DNA of 64,000 nucleotides from Clostridium manihotivorum (GTDB taxonomy: Bacteria > Bacillota > Clostridia > Clostridiales > Clostridiaceae). Below are positions 17,985 to 27,989 of this stretch, piece after piece (positions within the stretch are counted from its first letter, which is position 1; each line of letters starts with the position of its first letter). A program made the position numbers and the translations under genes. Location of the stretch: positions 6,300,327 to 6,364,326 of the forward strand of contig NZ_CP025746.1 in assembly GCF_004015185.1 (NCBI RefSeq). Direction: 5' to 3'. The notes beneath the pieces were generated by a model, which was given only the letters and a program-made list of their open reading frames with translations, had not been told where the DNA came from and did no database searches.

Positions 17985-18048
17985 CTAATTTCTTAATACC
18001 TATAGCTATTAAACAGAGCTTAAGCTCAATATTTATAATTGAATTTAA

Positions 18049-20046
18049 CTAATTGAACTTAGGAATCTCGTAGTAAAACATAGAATTTTTCATTTTTAAT
18101 ATTATGTTTTTCATAATTTGAGATTGTTTATAAGCCCAACCCACATCTGTAGCATATTGGTGAGCATACAATGTATTAGGTGATCTGTATATGGTACCAA
18201 TATCCCATCTCATCTTATAAAGAGTATTTTGATTGTAAGTTGTACTATTTATGTAGCTTTGAGATATAAACTTTGCACCACCTACAATTGCTTGATCAAC
18301 TGTGAACCATCCCTGTTCATACGCATTTTCTGATCCCCAAAGATCTGGATTAGAATCATAAGCTCCTACACCATAAACATTATATACCTTCATAGGAGTA
18401 CTAACCGGAATTAACTTAGAACCGATATTCCCAAAAATCTCATGAACCTGACTAACTGTTATTCCTGTAGCTAAAGCTGATGTTCCGTTGCCTGTCTCTA
18501 ATAAAGAGTGTGCTACTAAATATACTGGGTTAACATTATAGGTTTTCCCTGCCTGTATAAAAGAAGCACCTTTTCCTTCTAGAACACCTTTTCCTAAAAG
18601 TACATTATTTAAATCCTCAACAGTTATTCCATCTACGTAGTTAAGCTTTAAGAATTGATATACCCCATAATCTGTTATAAAGTTATTAGGGTCAGCATAA
18701 TACTTAACTTGATCCCTTGTTGCATCAATCCAGTTACCGCTGCTCCAGGTCTGAGCCTTAGATGCTAGTCCCATTTGACTGTTAACAAAACTATCTAGTG
18801 TAATATTAGTGTTAGTATAGCTAATACTACCGTATCTCAAAATTTCAAAATCTATTTCTTTTGATCCATCATAAATATTCTTAGATGAAATATCCTTAAC
18901 ATCAACTTTAATCTTATACTTACCCTCTTTTGAAGGTATCCAAGTATATGTAGAATTAGCTGAGTAGTCGTTAACTAAAACCCACTGACTACCATCATTA
19001 ATCAAGTATCTATATAAGCTTGAAATTCCATCAACAGCCTTAGAACTTATTATTATTGTATTACCAAGTCTTCTTGGAGATGCTAAGTTTGTTGAGATCT
19101 GCTGAACTTGTGGAAGCCTCGCTATTACAAAGGTCTTCTCTAAAAAGTTTTCAAATTCACTTGTAGACCCTTGTGCTTTTACTTGAACCCTTACAGTATA
19201 GCTAGAACCTTCTGTAGGATTCCAAATAAATTTATTATCAGCAGAATAATCTCTTAATGTAACCCATCCAGTTCCATTGTTCACCATAAACTTATACAAG
19301 ATACTGCTTGTCCCGCCACCCATCGCTGTAATTGTAATCGGTGTATTTACAAGAGCTGGCGTTGCTTTATCAAAAGCTATATTACTTATTGTTGCAGTGG
19401 AACTCTTAACTTCGTAAGATGTCTCAATTGAAGTATCTGGATTCCTTAAGGAATTGGCTTGTTTTATATCTACCTTTACCCTATACTTACCTTCCTTTGA
19501 TGGTATCCAGGTATATGTCTTATCGTAAGTATAGTCTCTAACCATACTCCAATTTTGTCCATCATAGATATAATATCTATAAAGTACTCCATTAGGTAAG
19601 TTAATATTAGCAGTAAACTTCACAGAAGTGTTTACAGTAACCGGAGAACTGATACTACTAGATATACTTTCAGCTTTTACTGTGCTGTATACTTCAAAGT
19701 TTATTTGTTTATAAGCAGTAGAAATAGTTTTACTATACCTATCCTTTACTTCAACCTTTATCTTTTGTGTTGCAGGCCTGTAAGGCTGCCATTGCGTACT
19801 GGTCTTTGAGGAATAATCTTGTAAAGTGTACCATCTTGCACCATCATAAATAGAAAACTTATAGAGCAAATTTTTTGTTCCTGTTGCACTAGCATTTATC
19901 TTTACAATTTCCCCAACTTTTGCTGACTGTCTATCCGTAGTAAGACTTGTTACACCAATGCTGATAGCATAAGCTTTTACATTTTGAAATGCAAGCGTTA
20001 TCAGCATAATAAGAAAGAAAATACCCACTTTTTTATTAAGCTTCAG
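18049..20046 (-). CDS. Secreted N-acetylglucosaminidase-type autolysin with four Y_Y_Y-like repeats
   Basis: A ~665-residue exported cell-wall hydrolase. After a signal peptide (hydrophobic core then VKAYA) come four repeats of ~90 residues with a shared YK/YRY...DGxxW...DYS...W pattern (triple-tyrosine-like), the probable wall-binding part. A C-terminal glucosaminidase domain follows, with HSLLETGNGTS (catalytic Glu) and a terminal DVGWAYKQSQ segment. GTG 20028 is the first ordinary start but lies 23 nt from the RBS GGGGGAGG and gives no basic n-region. CTG 20046 lies 5 nt after GGAGG and adds MKLNKK, a normal signal-peptide start, so I prefer it. Confidence 0.88.
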   Translation of the reverse strand: MKLNKKVGIFFLIMLITLAFQNVKAYAISIGVTSLTTDRQSAKVGEIVKINASATGTKNLLYKFSIYDGARWYTLQDYSSKTSTQWQPYRPATQKIKVEVKDRYSKTISTAYKQINFEVYSTVKAESISSSISSPVTVNTSVKFTANINLPNGVLYRYYIYDGQNWSMVRDYTYDKTYTWIPSKEGKYRVKVDIKQANSLRNPDTSIETSYEVKSSTATISNIAFDKATPALVNTPITITAMGGGTSSILYKFMVNNGTGWVTLRDYSADNKFIWNPTEGSSYTVRVQVKAQGSTSEFENFLEKTFVIARLPQVQQISTNLASPRRLGNTIIISSKAVDGISSLYRYLINDGSQWVLVNDYSANSTYTWIPSKEGKYKIKVDVKDISSKNIYDGSKEIDFEILRYGSISYTNTNITLDSFVNSQMGLASKAQTWSSGNWIDATRDQVKYYADPNNFITDYGVYQFLKLNYVDGITVEDLNNVLLGKGVLEGKGASFIQAGKTYNVNPVYLVAHSLLETGNGTSALATGITVSQVHEIFGNIGSKLIPVSTPMKVYNVYGVGAYDSNPDLWGSENAYEQGWFTVDQAIVGGAKFISQSYINSTTYNQNTLYKMRWDIGTIYRSPNTLYAHQYATDVGWAYKQSQIMKNIILKMKNSMFYYEIPKFN

Positions 20047-20174
20047 AAGAACCTCCCCCTTTATCTTTTGACTAAAAAAGTATAAGCTAGTTATACAATT
20101 TTAATATTAATATCGTTGGTATCAGTTTCATTCTGAAGCGTGTTATCATCATATCTTATTGGTGTTTTAATGGG

Positions 20175-21335
20175 CTAGAATACATAATTAACCACATCTG
20201 TATCTTGTCCACATCTCTTATATACTCTAGTAACTCTTCTACCTATATTACACAGTATTTCATAATTAATAGTACCCATTATACTAGCCATATCGTCTGC
20301 ATCAAACTTTATATCTCCGTCACTCCCTAAAAGTATAACCTCATCATTAACCTTGACTTCAGGAATTTCAGTTACATCTACCATAATCTGATCCATGCAT
20401 ATATTTCCAACTACAGGCGCTAACTTTCCATTTATTATAACCTTAGCTTTTCCTGACAATATCCTTGAATATCCATCCGCATATCCAACTGGTATAGTTG
20501 CTATCTTGCTCTTTCTGGCAGTCTTAAAGTTTTGCCCATATCCTATAAATTTATTTTCGTCTAAAGATTTCAAATAAACTACTCTACTCTTCCAAGTTAA
20601 TACAGGCTTAAGTTCTAAATTATCTTTTATAACATCCTCTGATGGATAGTAGCCGTACTGAACAATTCCTGGCCTCACATAGTCATAACAACTTTCAGGT
20701 ATGTCTATTATCCCTGCGCTATTTGCAATATTTCTTCTTATTTTATCTTTATAAATACAAGAAATTTCTTTAATCTCATTATTATAAGTATTTAATTGCT
20801 CTAAGGTATAACTCTTATCTTTTTTATCTGCAGATGCAAAGTGAGAAAATATACTTTCAACTTTTATGTTTTCTAACATACAAATATCTTCTACTATCTT
20901 TAATTCCTCATCTTTGGGCAAAAAGCCTATTCTCCCCATACCAGTGTCTAGTTTTATATGAATGCTACTTATCTTTCTAAACTCCTTGGAAGCTTCCGAT
21001 AACTTCTTAGCAAACTCATAATTTGATACAGTTGCTTCTATATCATATTTTATCAGTTCTTCTATAATATCTTCACCGGAAATCCCAAGTACCATTATAG
21101 AATCTTCTATTCCACCTTTTCTTAACTCAATGGCTTCCATTATATTTGCAACACCAAATCTATTTATACCTATACTTGATAAAAGCTTTGCACATTCTAA
21201 AGCACCATGCCCATATGCATTAGCCTTTATAACACTTATTATCTCGCTATTTCCTATCCTACTTTTTATATGATTTATATTAAACTCCAAATTATCAAGA
21301 TTTATCTCTACCCAAACTGGATGCAGCATTTTCAA
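20175..21335 (-). CDS. alr: Alanine racemase
   Basis: A PLP-dependent enzyme making D-alanine for peptidoglycan, ~386 residues, normal length. VIKANAYGHGA near residue 35 holds the PLP lysine, the barrel motifs HIKLDTGMGRIG and NSAGIID follow, and the C-terminal domain carries PVGYADGYSR and NICMDQIMVDVT. Start choice: the frame opens at ATG 21344, but AGGAG touches that codon. TTG 21335 has a 9-nt spacing, and ATG 21329 (MLHPVWVEI) is also possible. It lies downstream of nothing on this strand and is probably monocistronic, next to a wall hydrolase gene. Confidence 0.93.
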   Translation of the reverse strand: MKMLHPVWVEINLDNLEFNINHIKSRIGNSEIISVIKANAYGHGALECAKLLSSIGINRFGVANIMEAIELRKGGIEDSIMVLGISGEDIIEELIKYDIEATVSNYEFAKKLSEASKEFRKISSIHIKLDTGMGRIGFLPKDEELKIVEDICMLENIKVESIFSHFASADKKDKSYTLEQLNTYNNEIKEISCIYKDKIRRNIANSAGIIDIPESCYDYVRPGIVQYGYYPSEDVIKDNLELKPVLTWKSRVVYLKSLDENKFIGYGQNFKTARKSKIATIPVGYADGYSRILSGKAKVIINGKLAPVVGNICMDQIMVDVTEIPEVKVNDEVILLGSDGDIKFDADDMASIMGTINYEILCNIGRRVTRVYKRCGQDTDVVNYVF

Positions 21336-21728
21336 ATCAATCATCTCCTAAATAACTTATATATTCATTGTAGCAATTAAGTGGTAGGAATTAAATATCC
21401 ATATTATATATATATTTAATACTAAGTGGTATGGTATGGAACTGCCATTATCCATACTTAATCATAAACTTACATTATAATACACATGTGGTATAAATTA
21501 TTAAAGCTATAGATGCTAAATCAATAATAATTTAACTTCTATAGCTTTAATAACTTATATAAAATCAAGTTTAAAATTTATCAGCTAAGTTTTTTCTTCT
21601 TATGCAAACCTTAGTTTAAACTCATCTATCTTAGTATCAATAATCTTACTCATAAATATCCTTCAAAGTTTATTTTTAATAATATCCTAGGCAAATATAT
21701 CTTTATAACAACTATATATACATCAAAC
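21336..21728. other. Intergenic region with terminator at 21500-21552
   Basis: The hairpin ATTAAAGCTATAGA...TCTATAGCTTTAAT (21500-21552) should terminate the histidine kinase gene. The part nearer alr contains two AAGTGGTA words (about 21381 and 21425). No coding potential is seen. Confidence 0.5.
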
Positions 21729-23270
21729 TTATTGATAATTTAGATATACATTAGAAAATTCAATATTAACAGCTCTAGCCAATCTATCATTCATCAAATC
21801 ATTATTACTTTCTTCAACATCGTCAGCAATAGTTATTGGCAGAAGAATAGTAAACACACTCCCTTTTCCAACCTGGCTGTTCAATTCTATACTACCACCT
21901 AAAGAATTTACTAAAAGCTTAACTAAACATAACCCTATACCTGTTCCTTCAGAAGATCTAGTAAGACTATTATTCACTTGTCCAAATCTCTCAAATATTA
22001 TATTTTGTTTATCCTTAGGTATACCTACACCTTCATCTATTACCCTTATGCAAAACTTACCTTTTCTCTTTGATAACTTAACATAAATGTTGCCTTTAAC
22101 ATCAGTGAACTTTATAGCATTGGAAAGAAGATTCAATATTATCCTTTCATACTTTTCATCATCAATAGCCATGGTTAACTTTGAAATACTTGAAGAAAAC
22201 TTAACATCAATCTTCTTTTCTTTTGCAAGAAGCGCTATGGAGTCAACTATTGCTTTTGTCACAGTTACTATATCTACATTTCTATTATGGAACTTTAGAT
22301 ATCCAGTATCGGCTCTAGTAATATCTAATAGGTTATTTACTAGTCTAAGCTGTTGCAATGAACTCTGATGAATCTTCCTCAAATATTTCCTACCTATGTC
22401 AGATAAGCTATCCTTACATGTTAATTCTAAAAATTGAGTAGCCGACATAGCTACGGTTAGAGGAGTTTTGAACTCATGTGATATAAACGAAAAAAACTCT
22501 TCCTGCATTTTTAATGCTTTTTCCGCTTTCTGCTTTTCCTCTTTTATTATTTTACTCTGCTGTTCTATTAGGTTTCTATATGTTACTTTATCAGTAATAT
22601 CATTGGTAATTTCAACAACATATTTTAACTGTTTATTATATACAATAGGAATAAGAGATCCATCCCAATAAGTTATTCCCCTTTCAAAATGAGGAAAAGA
22701 ATATTCATCTATATATAAAGATTGCTTTGTCTTTGTTACTTGATCCCAAAACTCCTTAGAAGGGCTAATATCCCAACCTGTTACAAACTCATTAACCTTT
22801 TTGCCATAAGTAGTCTCTCTCGAATTGAAGGGCTTATCAAAAAAATCCAAATAAGTTTGGTTAGCCTTCAATAAGATCCTATCTGGCATAGCAAAAACAG
22901 CCACCCCAAATCTGTTGTCTAAGTATAGCCTTTCAAATACCGGAAGCTTTTCTCCCAAGCTTTGAGTTTCTTTTCTGATAAGGAAATAAGTTATCTCATT
23001 GCTATAATTATTATTTTCAATCAAGATATCTACTTCTATTGGATCTAATTTAGAATCAAATATATAATAACTTCTGTTTTCATTTAGCTCTAAGGAATCT
23101 ATATCAAGCCTTATCATTCTGTATAATTCAGAGACACTTTTACCTACAGTCTCATCTCTTGAATAACCAGATAAATAAAAAAATTCATTATTTGCATTAA
23201 CCACCATAGAATTAATAGTTGTGAAATATGCACCATATTCTATACTATGAGAGAGTTGCTCACTTAACAT
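21729..23270 (-). CDS. PAS-domain sensor histidine kinase (orphan)
   Basis: A 513-residue kinase. The N-terminal half has PAS-like segments (NANNEFFYLSGYSRDETVGKS near the start, and a second around 120-230). A short coiled coil follows, then the HisKA box FFSFISHEFKTPLTVA with the phospho-accepting His. The HATPase domain has N (NLLSNAIKF), G1 (DEGVGIP) and G2 (GTGIGLCLVK) boxes. There is no transmembrane segment, so it is probably cytosolic. No response regulator is adjacent. Hybrid-free PAS kinases of this shape in clostridia can act as sporulation kinases, a possibility only. ATG 23270 has GGAGG 7 nt upstream and replaces the longer start at 23300. Confidence 0.9.
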   Translation of the reverse strand: MLSEQLSHSIEYGAYFTTINSMVVNANNEFFYLSGYSRDETVGKSVSELYRMIRLDIDSLELNENRSYYIFDSKLDPIEVDILIENNNYSNEITYFLIRKETQSLGEKLPVFERLYLDNRFGVAVFAMPDRILLKANQTYLDFFDKPFNSRETTYGKKVNEFVTGWDISPSKEFWDQVTKTKQSLYIDEYSFPHFERGITYWDGSLIPIVYNKQLKYVVEITNDITDKVTYRNLIEQQSKIIKEEKQKAEKALKMQEEFFSFISHEFKTPLTVAMSATQFLELTCKDSLSDIGRKYLRKIHQSSLQQLRLVNNLLDITRADTGYLKFHNRNVDIVTVTKAIVDSIALLAKEKKIDVKFSSSISKLTMAIDDEKYERIILNLLSNAIKFTDVKGNIYVKLSKRKGKFCIRVIDEGVGIPKDKQNIIFERFGQVNNSLTRSSEGTGIGLCLVKLLVNSLGGSIELNSQVGKGSVFTILLPITIADDVEESNNDLMNDRLARAVNIEFSNVYLNYQ

Positions 23271-23528
23271 CTTGTGTCCTCCACATAATTCGAGATTCAA
23301 TTTTAAGAAAAATATTATTTATAATTAAGCTTTCATTATAAATTTATCTATATTTTACCATTAATATCAATATTAATCTATATTTATCTTTATACAGATT
23401 AATATTTTTTTGTAAATATCTGGTATAGCGAATTCTTAACCTTAGTACCTCTATAAAAGATAACAATCATAAGCTAATAAATTTTTTAATTATAATTTGT
23501 GGAAGCCTTAGTCTTAATTATGGATTTT

Positions 23529-24059
23529 TTATATAACTTTTCTTTTAGAAAGTATTTGTATCAGCACCATGGCAATTATTCCTCCTGCTAATGCAGTTAT
23601 AAGCTGAGGTACTCCCATGGATAGTACTAATTTATCTAAAACCTTTGTTGGTATTCCAAGCTTAAGAAGCTTAACTAAGTGCGATGCAGAAAGTGATAAA
23701 AATAAAAACTTAACAAATGAACCTAATATTATTCCTATATAAATTCCATATATCTTTTCTCTAACCGATCCAAACAATATCACATATATTATATTCCCTA
23801 TAATTATAAACGGTATGAATGGTGCCATAGGCGCAGCAAGTTGTCCAACTACCCAAGCCAAAATTGGAGTAAGAGCAGCTGTAAGAACTCCCCATTTAAC
23901 TCCACAAATATAAACTGACAGAAGCAATACTGCATTAATAATAGGTCCTACTAAAAACTGATTTATTTCTGGTATAGTTCTCCCTATAAGTTGAAAAGCT
24001 ATAGCTATAGCCAATAGTAAGGCTGATTTCGACAACCCATTAGAGTTAATCTTTTCCAT
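23529..24059 (-). CDS. ECF transporter substrate-binding (S) component
   Basis: A 176-residue protein with about six hydrophobic helices. The N-terminal SKSALLLAIAIAFQLIGRTIPEI is the typical helix-1 stretch used to dock the ECF module, and APMAPFIPFIIIGNIIYV is a conserved helix pair. S components import vitamins or metal ions and share the EcfAA'T module encoded elsewhere. The substrate cannot be assigned and no riboswitch is visible upstream. The start ATG 24059 has GGAGG 7 nt upstream, better than GTG 24065. It lies 94 nt after the LevR-type gene and may be cotranscribed with it. Confidence 0.8.
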   Translation of the reverse strand: MEKINSNGLSKSALLLAIAIAFQLIGRTIPEINQFLVGPIINAVLLLSVYICGVKWGVLTAALTPILAWVVGQLAAPMAPFIPFIIIGNIIYVILFGSVREKIYGIYIGIILGSFVKFLFLSLSASHLVKLLKLGIPTKVLDKLVLSMGVPQLITALAGGIIAMVLIQILSKRKVI

Positions 24060-24153
24060 TTTCACACCTCCTTAGTATAAATATATTCATAATTCTTCAC
24101 TTTATCCATAATAGTTGTATCTATATAACTATTAATAGAAACCTGTTATTCAC

Positions 24154-26805
24154 TTAACGAAAGAAGTTCATTATATAACATATTTCATCCTCTGAAACCT
24201 GTATAGAATATTTTTCTTCTAAGTTAACTAAGGACTTCTTCACGGCTTCATAAATATTCAAATTTTCTTCTATGAAACTCTCTCTCCCTTCATATGCACT
24301 GGCACTCTGACCATTGCTTATTCTTTTCACCATAAATGCTATATGAAGAACTATCCCTGGTATGGTTGAATCCGGTAGTTCCATTCTAAGTATAAACTTT
24401 GCATTATCCAGAGTATCTACAATGTCATTATATAGCTCTTTCCCGTCTACTCCCTCTATATTTTCAGTAATGACATCCTCCATCTTTGCAAGGGTAGTTT
24501 TTATATCAACTATCTCTTGTATTTCATTTATTACTCTAAGACTTATAACATCGTGGATATTGTATTGCTTTATCTCTGTATCTAAAGGAAATGAGGATAC
24601 AATAAAAATTATTTCTTTATCTCTCTCAATTTCCTGAAGTTTAGATTTTATTAAATTTCTTTCAATAAAGTTTATTGGAATAATCTCTAATAAATCTTTA
24701 TCGTACCTCAAATTATGAGATAAGAAACTCTTCATAGCTATAGCAGTGCCTTCTCCAGTTAAGCAAACTGTTACAATTGCCATCTTCTTAGATTTATCTA
24801 GAGTTTTATTATTGTAGCTATGTTCAAACATATATGAATTGACGGCAATAACATCCCTATATATTTCTTCAATTCCATTACCTAACCTTGCTTTTCTTGC
24901 AGCCTCTAATACATGTAGAGTTGAAACAAGAGGCACTACTCTAACAGGTATTCCATACTCCTTTTCTATAGTTTCTCCAAAGGTTGTTAGCGATCCCATA
25001 TCTACTAATATTAAATATCCAACTGGGTTCAAGTGATTTTTAACATAGGCTCTAAGTGCTGCCAATACTTCAAGAGGACTAACTTCAATTGGCGCATTAA
25101 TTGCAACAACATCATCTTCTCCTAGAAGCTTATTGGCAACATCAGCCATAGAGCTGGCTGTACTTTCACCATGTGCTATCAATATAACCTTAACCTTATC
25201 TTTTTCTTTATTTTCCTTGTCTAAAATCCAAAATAAAGTTATAAAGCCAGCCTCATCTTCAGGAACCTTTATGTTCAAATGTTCTTCTAATATCTTTACG
25301 CATTCTTTTGCCACTTCAAATTCTTTAGGGTATTTTTTTATTATATAATTCAACTGAGGATTTATTATAGTCTTATTATTATTTAGTCGCTCTATCAATG
25401 TATTCACATGTAGTGAAAGGGCAGAAAAAGTATTAGAATCAAAATTTCTTCCTAAGGACGTTGTGGCATAATAGAACATCTTATCAATTAAAAGCAGTGT
25501 ATCTTCACCCAATATGTTTATTAAATTTTTTCTGCTTATAGCGTTTTCTGCTCCCTTTATATACAGTTTGAAATATTTTGTTATATCATTCTCCAGTATT
25601 GTTTCAATATCAAGACTGGATACACCCTTTAATCTAAGTTCTTTTACTTTATTATCTATAATGTCGTATATGCTTCCTTCTTTATGCTGCTTTACAATGT
25701 CGTCTTCTCCCTTTGAGAACTTAAAGAAATTTATTTTCTCCCCCAAGGTTTCGTTCCAAAGTATTCTATTTCCTTTCTCATTATAAAGCCCTTCTTTTAT
25801 GTGCGGAGGAAGGTCTGTACTAGTTATTTTAACCTCATTCTTCTTTCCAGTTAGAAAATCTGAATAGGCTTTTGCACATAAAAGCTGTATATCTGCTTTT
25901 AGTTGTCCAACATTGTTAGGACAATCATAAGATAACAATGCTCTCATGGTATTTAGAGACGCTGCAATCTCCCTATCAAGTCTTACCCTTTCAGCATCAA
26001 AAAAACCTTTGATAAGTCCAAGTCTCTCTTTAGCAGACCTTTCTCTAAGAGAAGGTAAATGTATAGTCATAGGAATTCTTCTAGTAAAAGTTTTTAAAAG
26101 AACAGAAGCCGGTTCTTCTGTGGTTGCAGATATTATAAGTACATCTGCCCTTCTCATATCAGATTCACCTATTCTTCTAAAACATCCCTTATCCATAAAT
26201 GTAAAAAAGGCCTCTTGCCCTTCTGGTGGCAATCTATGAACTTCATCTAAAAATAAAATTCCCCCATCTGCTTTCTCTATTAACCCCTCTTTATCAAACT
26301 CAGCTCCAGTATATGCTCCCTTTTTAACTCCAAATAATTGAGCATTTAAAAGCTGAGGATTATTGGAATAGTCAGCACAGTTAAATATTATGAATGGAGA
26401 ATCCTTTTTCTTCACCCCCATTTCAACAGCATATTCATGCATATAGTCAGCAAACATTGATTTTCCAACACCAGTTTCTCCTAGTATCAAACAATGCATT
26501 CCTCTAGGAGGATAAAGTATAGCGGCCTTAGCCCCCTCAATAGCCTCTAGTAAACTTTCATTTTTTCTCAATAAATCATCTAAGGATGTTTTTCCATCGG
26601 AGCTATTATGTCCCTTTATAGAAACTGAATACTTTACTGGTCTTCCAGAAGATTTTTTAACCTTTCCTTCTTCCCACAGCCTATTTAAATCAAAACTAAT
26701 ATTTGCTCTTGATATATTTGTTATTTCAGCAAGCTCAGAAGCACTTATTCCATCTGGGCACGAAAGTTCTAGCAACTTATTATAAACTAAATCAATTCTT
26801 TTCAT
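24154..26805 (-). CDS. Sigma-54-dependent PTS-regulated activator, LevR family
   Basis: An 883-residue transcription activator. An N-terminal helix-turn-helix (1-60, SASELAEITNISRANISFDL) is followed by an AAA+ domain with Walker A GETGVGKS (109-116), the sigma-54-contact loop GAYTGA (163-168) and Walker B GGILFLDE (181-188). A PRD (about 430-540), an EIIA-mannose-like domain with the phospho-His in IAHGEST (about 550-680), a EIIB-like segment and a second PRD at the C-terminus complete it. PTS phosphorylation of these domains gates activity. It faces the PTS operon at 27162 and should bind the phased AAACAC repeats and drive the -24/-12 promoter. Confidence 0.93.
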   Translation of the reverse strand: MKRIDLVYNKLLELSCPDGISASELAEITNISRANISFDLNRLWEEGKVKKSSGRPVKYSVSIKGHNSSDGKTSLDDLLRKNESLLEAIEGAKAAILYPPRGMHCLILGETGVGKSMFADYMHEYAVEMGVKKKDSPFIIFNCADYSNNPQLLNAQLFGVKKGAYTGAEFDKEGLIEKADGGILFLDEVHRLPPEGQEAFFTFMDKGCFRRIGESDMRRADVLIISATTEEPASVLLKTFTRRIPMTIHLPSLRERSAKERLGLIKGFFDAERVRLDREIAASLNTMRALLSYDCPNNVGQLKADIQLLCAKAYSDFLTGKKNEVKITSTDLPPHIKEGLYNEKGNRILWNETLGEKINFFKFSKGEDDIVKQHKEGSIYDIIDNKVKELRLKGVSSLDIETILENDITKYFKLYIKGAENAISRKNLINILGEDTLLLIDKMFYYATTSLGRNFDSNTFSALSLHVNTLIERLNNNKTIINPQLNYIIKKYPKEFEVAKECVKILEEHLNIKVPEDEAGFITLFWILDKENKEKDKVKVILIAHGESTASSMADVANKLLGEDDVVAINAPIEVSPLEVLAALRAYVKNHLNPVGYLILVDMGSLTTFGETIEKEYGIPVRVVPLVSTLHVLEAARKARLGNGIEEIYRDVIAVNSYMFEHSYNNKTLDKSKKMAIVTVCLTGEGTAIAMKSFLSHNLRYDKDLLEIIPINFIERNLIKSKLQEIERDKEIIFIVSSFPLDTEIKQYNIHDVISLRVINEIQEIVDIKTTLAKMEDVITENIEGVDGKELYNDIVDTLDNAKFILRMELPDSTIPGIVLHIAFMVKRISNGQSASAYEGRESFIEENLNIYEAVKKSLVNLEEKYSIQVSEDEICYIMNFFR

Positions 26806-26946
26806 AATTCATCTCCTTTCCACAAATACTCTCAAAAAAATACATTGCAGTAATTAACTATATATTAAAACATTTTCATTATAAAAGTAAATATACCCAA
26901 TACTATAAACTTTCCAAAAAATTATCTCTGTAATTTTAATTAACAG

Positions 26947-27036
26947 AAACACTGTTTAAAGTAAAAAAAACACTATTTCTCATATCAAAACACTAGCCAC
27001 TTTTTATTAAAACACTACAGTTTTGTATAAAAACAC
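26947..27036 (+). promoter_or_regulatory. Five helically phased AAACAC repeats, putative upstream activating sequence
   Basis: AAACAC starts at 26947, 26968, 26988, 27010 and 27031, a period of 20-22 bp (two helical turns). Several copies sit in short inverted repeats such as AAACACTGTTT. They end 51 bp before the -24 GG of the sigma-54 promoter, the normal place for an activator binding region. Confidence 0.7.
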
Positions 27037-27084
27037 ACTGTAAACATTTACTGTAATGCTTTTAATTGTAAGCCTATTAGAGTT

Positions 27085-27101
27085 TTGGCACGATACTTGC
27101 T
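27085..27101 (+). promoter_or_regulatory. Sigma-54 (-24/-12) promoter of the PTS operon
   Basis: TTGGCACGATACTTGCT matches the consensus TTGGCACG-N4-TTGC exactly, with GG at 27087-27088 and GC at 27099-27100. It lies 61 bp before the EIIA start. Confidence 0.92.
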
Positions 27102-27161
27102 ATAAGATATGGCATAAGAAATAATTTAAACTAAAATACTCACCTAAAGGGGGACAGGACA

Positions 27162-27494
27162 ATGAACATGGAAGAAGTAATAATGGGTATTATCATCAAC
27201 GCAGGTGATGCTAGGGCTTATGCTCACGAAGCACTCACTAAAGCCAATAGTGGAGATTTCCAAGGAGCCTCTACCTCTATGGAACTTGCAGACGAAGCAA
27301 TAGGCCGCGCTCACGACTCTCAAACTTCACTATTACACAGAGAAGCTTCAGGTGAAAAACTGGAAATAACAGCTTTATTCGTTCACAGCCAAGATCACTT
27401 GATGACTGCTATATCAGAAAAAAACTTAATAGTTCAGATTATTGAACTTAGAAAACAGCTTCAGCCTTTGTTAGATAAATTACCAAATTCATAA
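27162..27494 (+). CDS. PTS lactose/cellobiose-family EIIA component
   Basis: A 110-residue three-helix EIIA of the lactose/cellobiose (Lac) family. The phospho-accepting His is H75 in FVHSQDHLMTAI, the family's HxQDxLM motif. The N-terminal half MGIIINAGDARAYAHEAL is also diagnostic. It receives phosphate from HPr and passes it to the EIIB encoded 101 nt downstream. RBS GGGGG is 8 nt before the ATG. First gene of an operon controlled by sigma-54 and the LevR-type activator. Confidence 0.93.
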   Translation: MNMEEVIMGIIINAGDARAYAHEALTKANSGDFQGASTSMELADEAIGRAHDSQTSLLHREASGEKLEITALFVHSQDHLMTAISEKNLIVQIIELRKQLQPLLDKLPNS

Positions 27495-27595
27495 AAACAT
27501 AAATAAGGGTTTGTCTAAAACATCATAAAACTCTGCAATAAGTATTTAGCATTAGAATTCCATTAATAAAATTATATTTATAGGAGGAACTTATT

Positions 27596-27904
27596 ATGAT
27601 TAATATCGTTTTATTCTGTTCAGCAGGTATGTCTACTAGTTTATTGGTAACTAAGATGGAAGCAGCCGCAAAAGCAAAAGGGTTAGAAGTAAATATAAAT
27701 GCTTACCCAGAAGCTCAAATGAAAAAATATATTCCTGAAGCTGATTTAGTATTGCTTGGGCCTCAAATAAGATTTGCACTTGCAAGAGCTAAACAGATAT
27801 GTGATGAACATAATGTACCAATAGATGTTATAGCTCCTCAAGATTACGGTATGATGAATGGCCAAAAGGTTCTTGAAAAAGCATTAACCTTAATAAAAAA
27901 ATAG
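27596..27904 (+). CDS. PTS cellobiose-family EIIB component
   Basis: A 102-residue EIIB. The phosphocysteine is C8 in VLFCSAGMSTSLLV, the P-loop of the lactose/cellobiose EIIB family. It carries phosphate from EIIA to the sugar in the EIIC channel. RBS AGGAGG is 7 nt before the ATG. It sits between EIIA and EIIC, with an 85-nt gap to EIIC. Confidence 0.93.
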   Translation: MINIVLFCSAGMSTSLLVTKMEAAAKAKGLEVNINAYPEAQMKKYIPEADLVLLGPQIRFALARAKQICDEHNVPIDVIAPQDYGMMNGQKVLEKALTLIKK

Positions 27905-27989
27905 AACCTACCAATAAACAAATAACACCTATATTCATTGTTAGAAATTTTTTATTATATATTTCTTAAAATGAAAGGAGATAAAAATC

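Noticed and set aside
26947..27036. CRISPR-like short direct repeats
   Set aside because: The AAACAC units are only 6-8 bp, with AT-rich spacers, directly upstream of a sigma-54 promoter; they read as activator sites.
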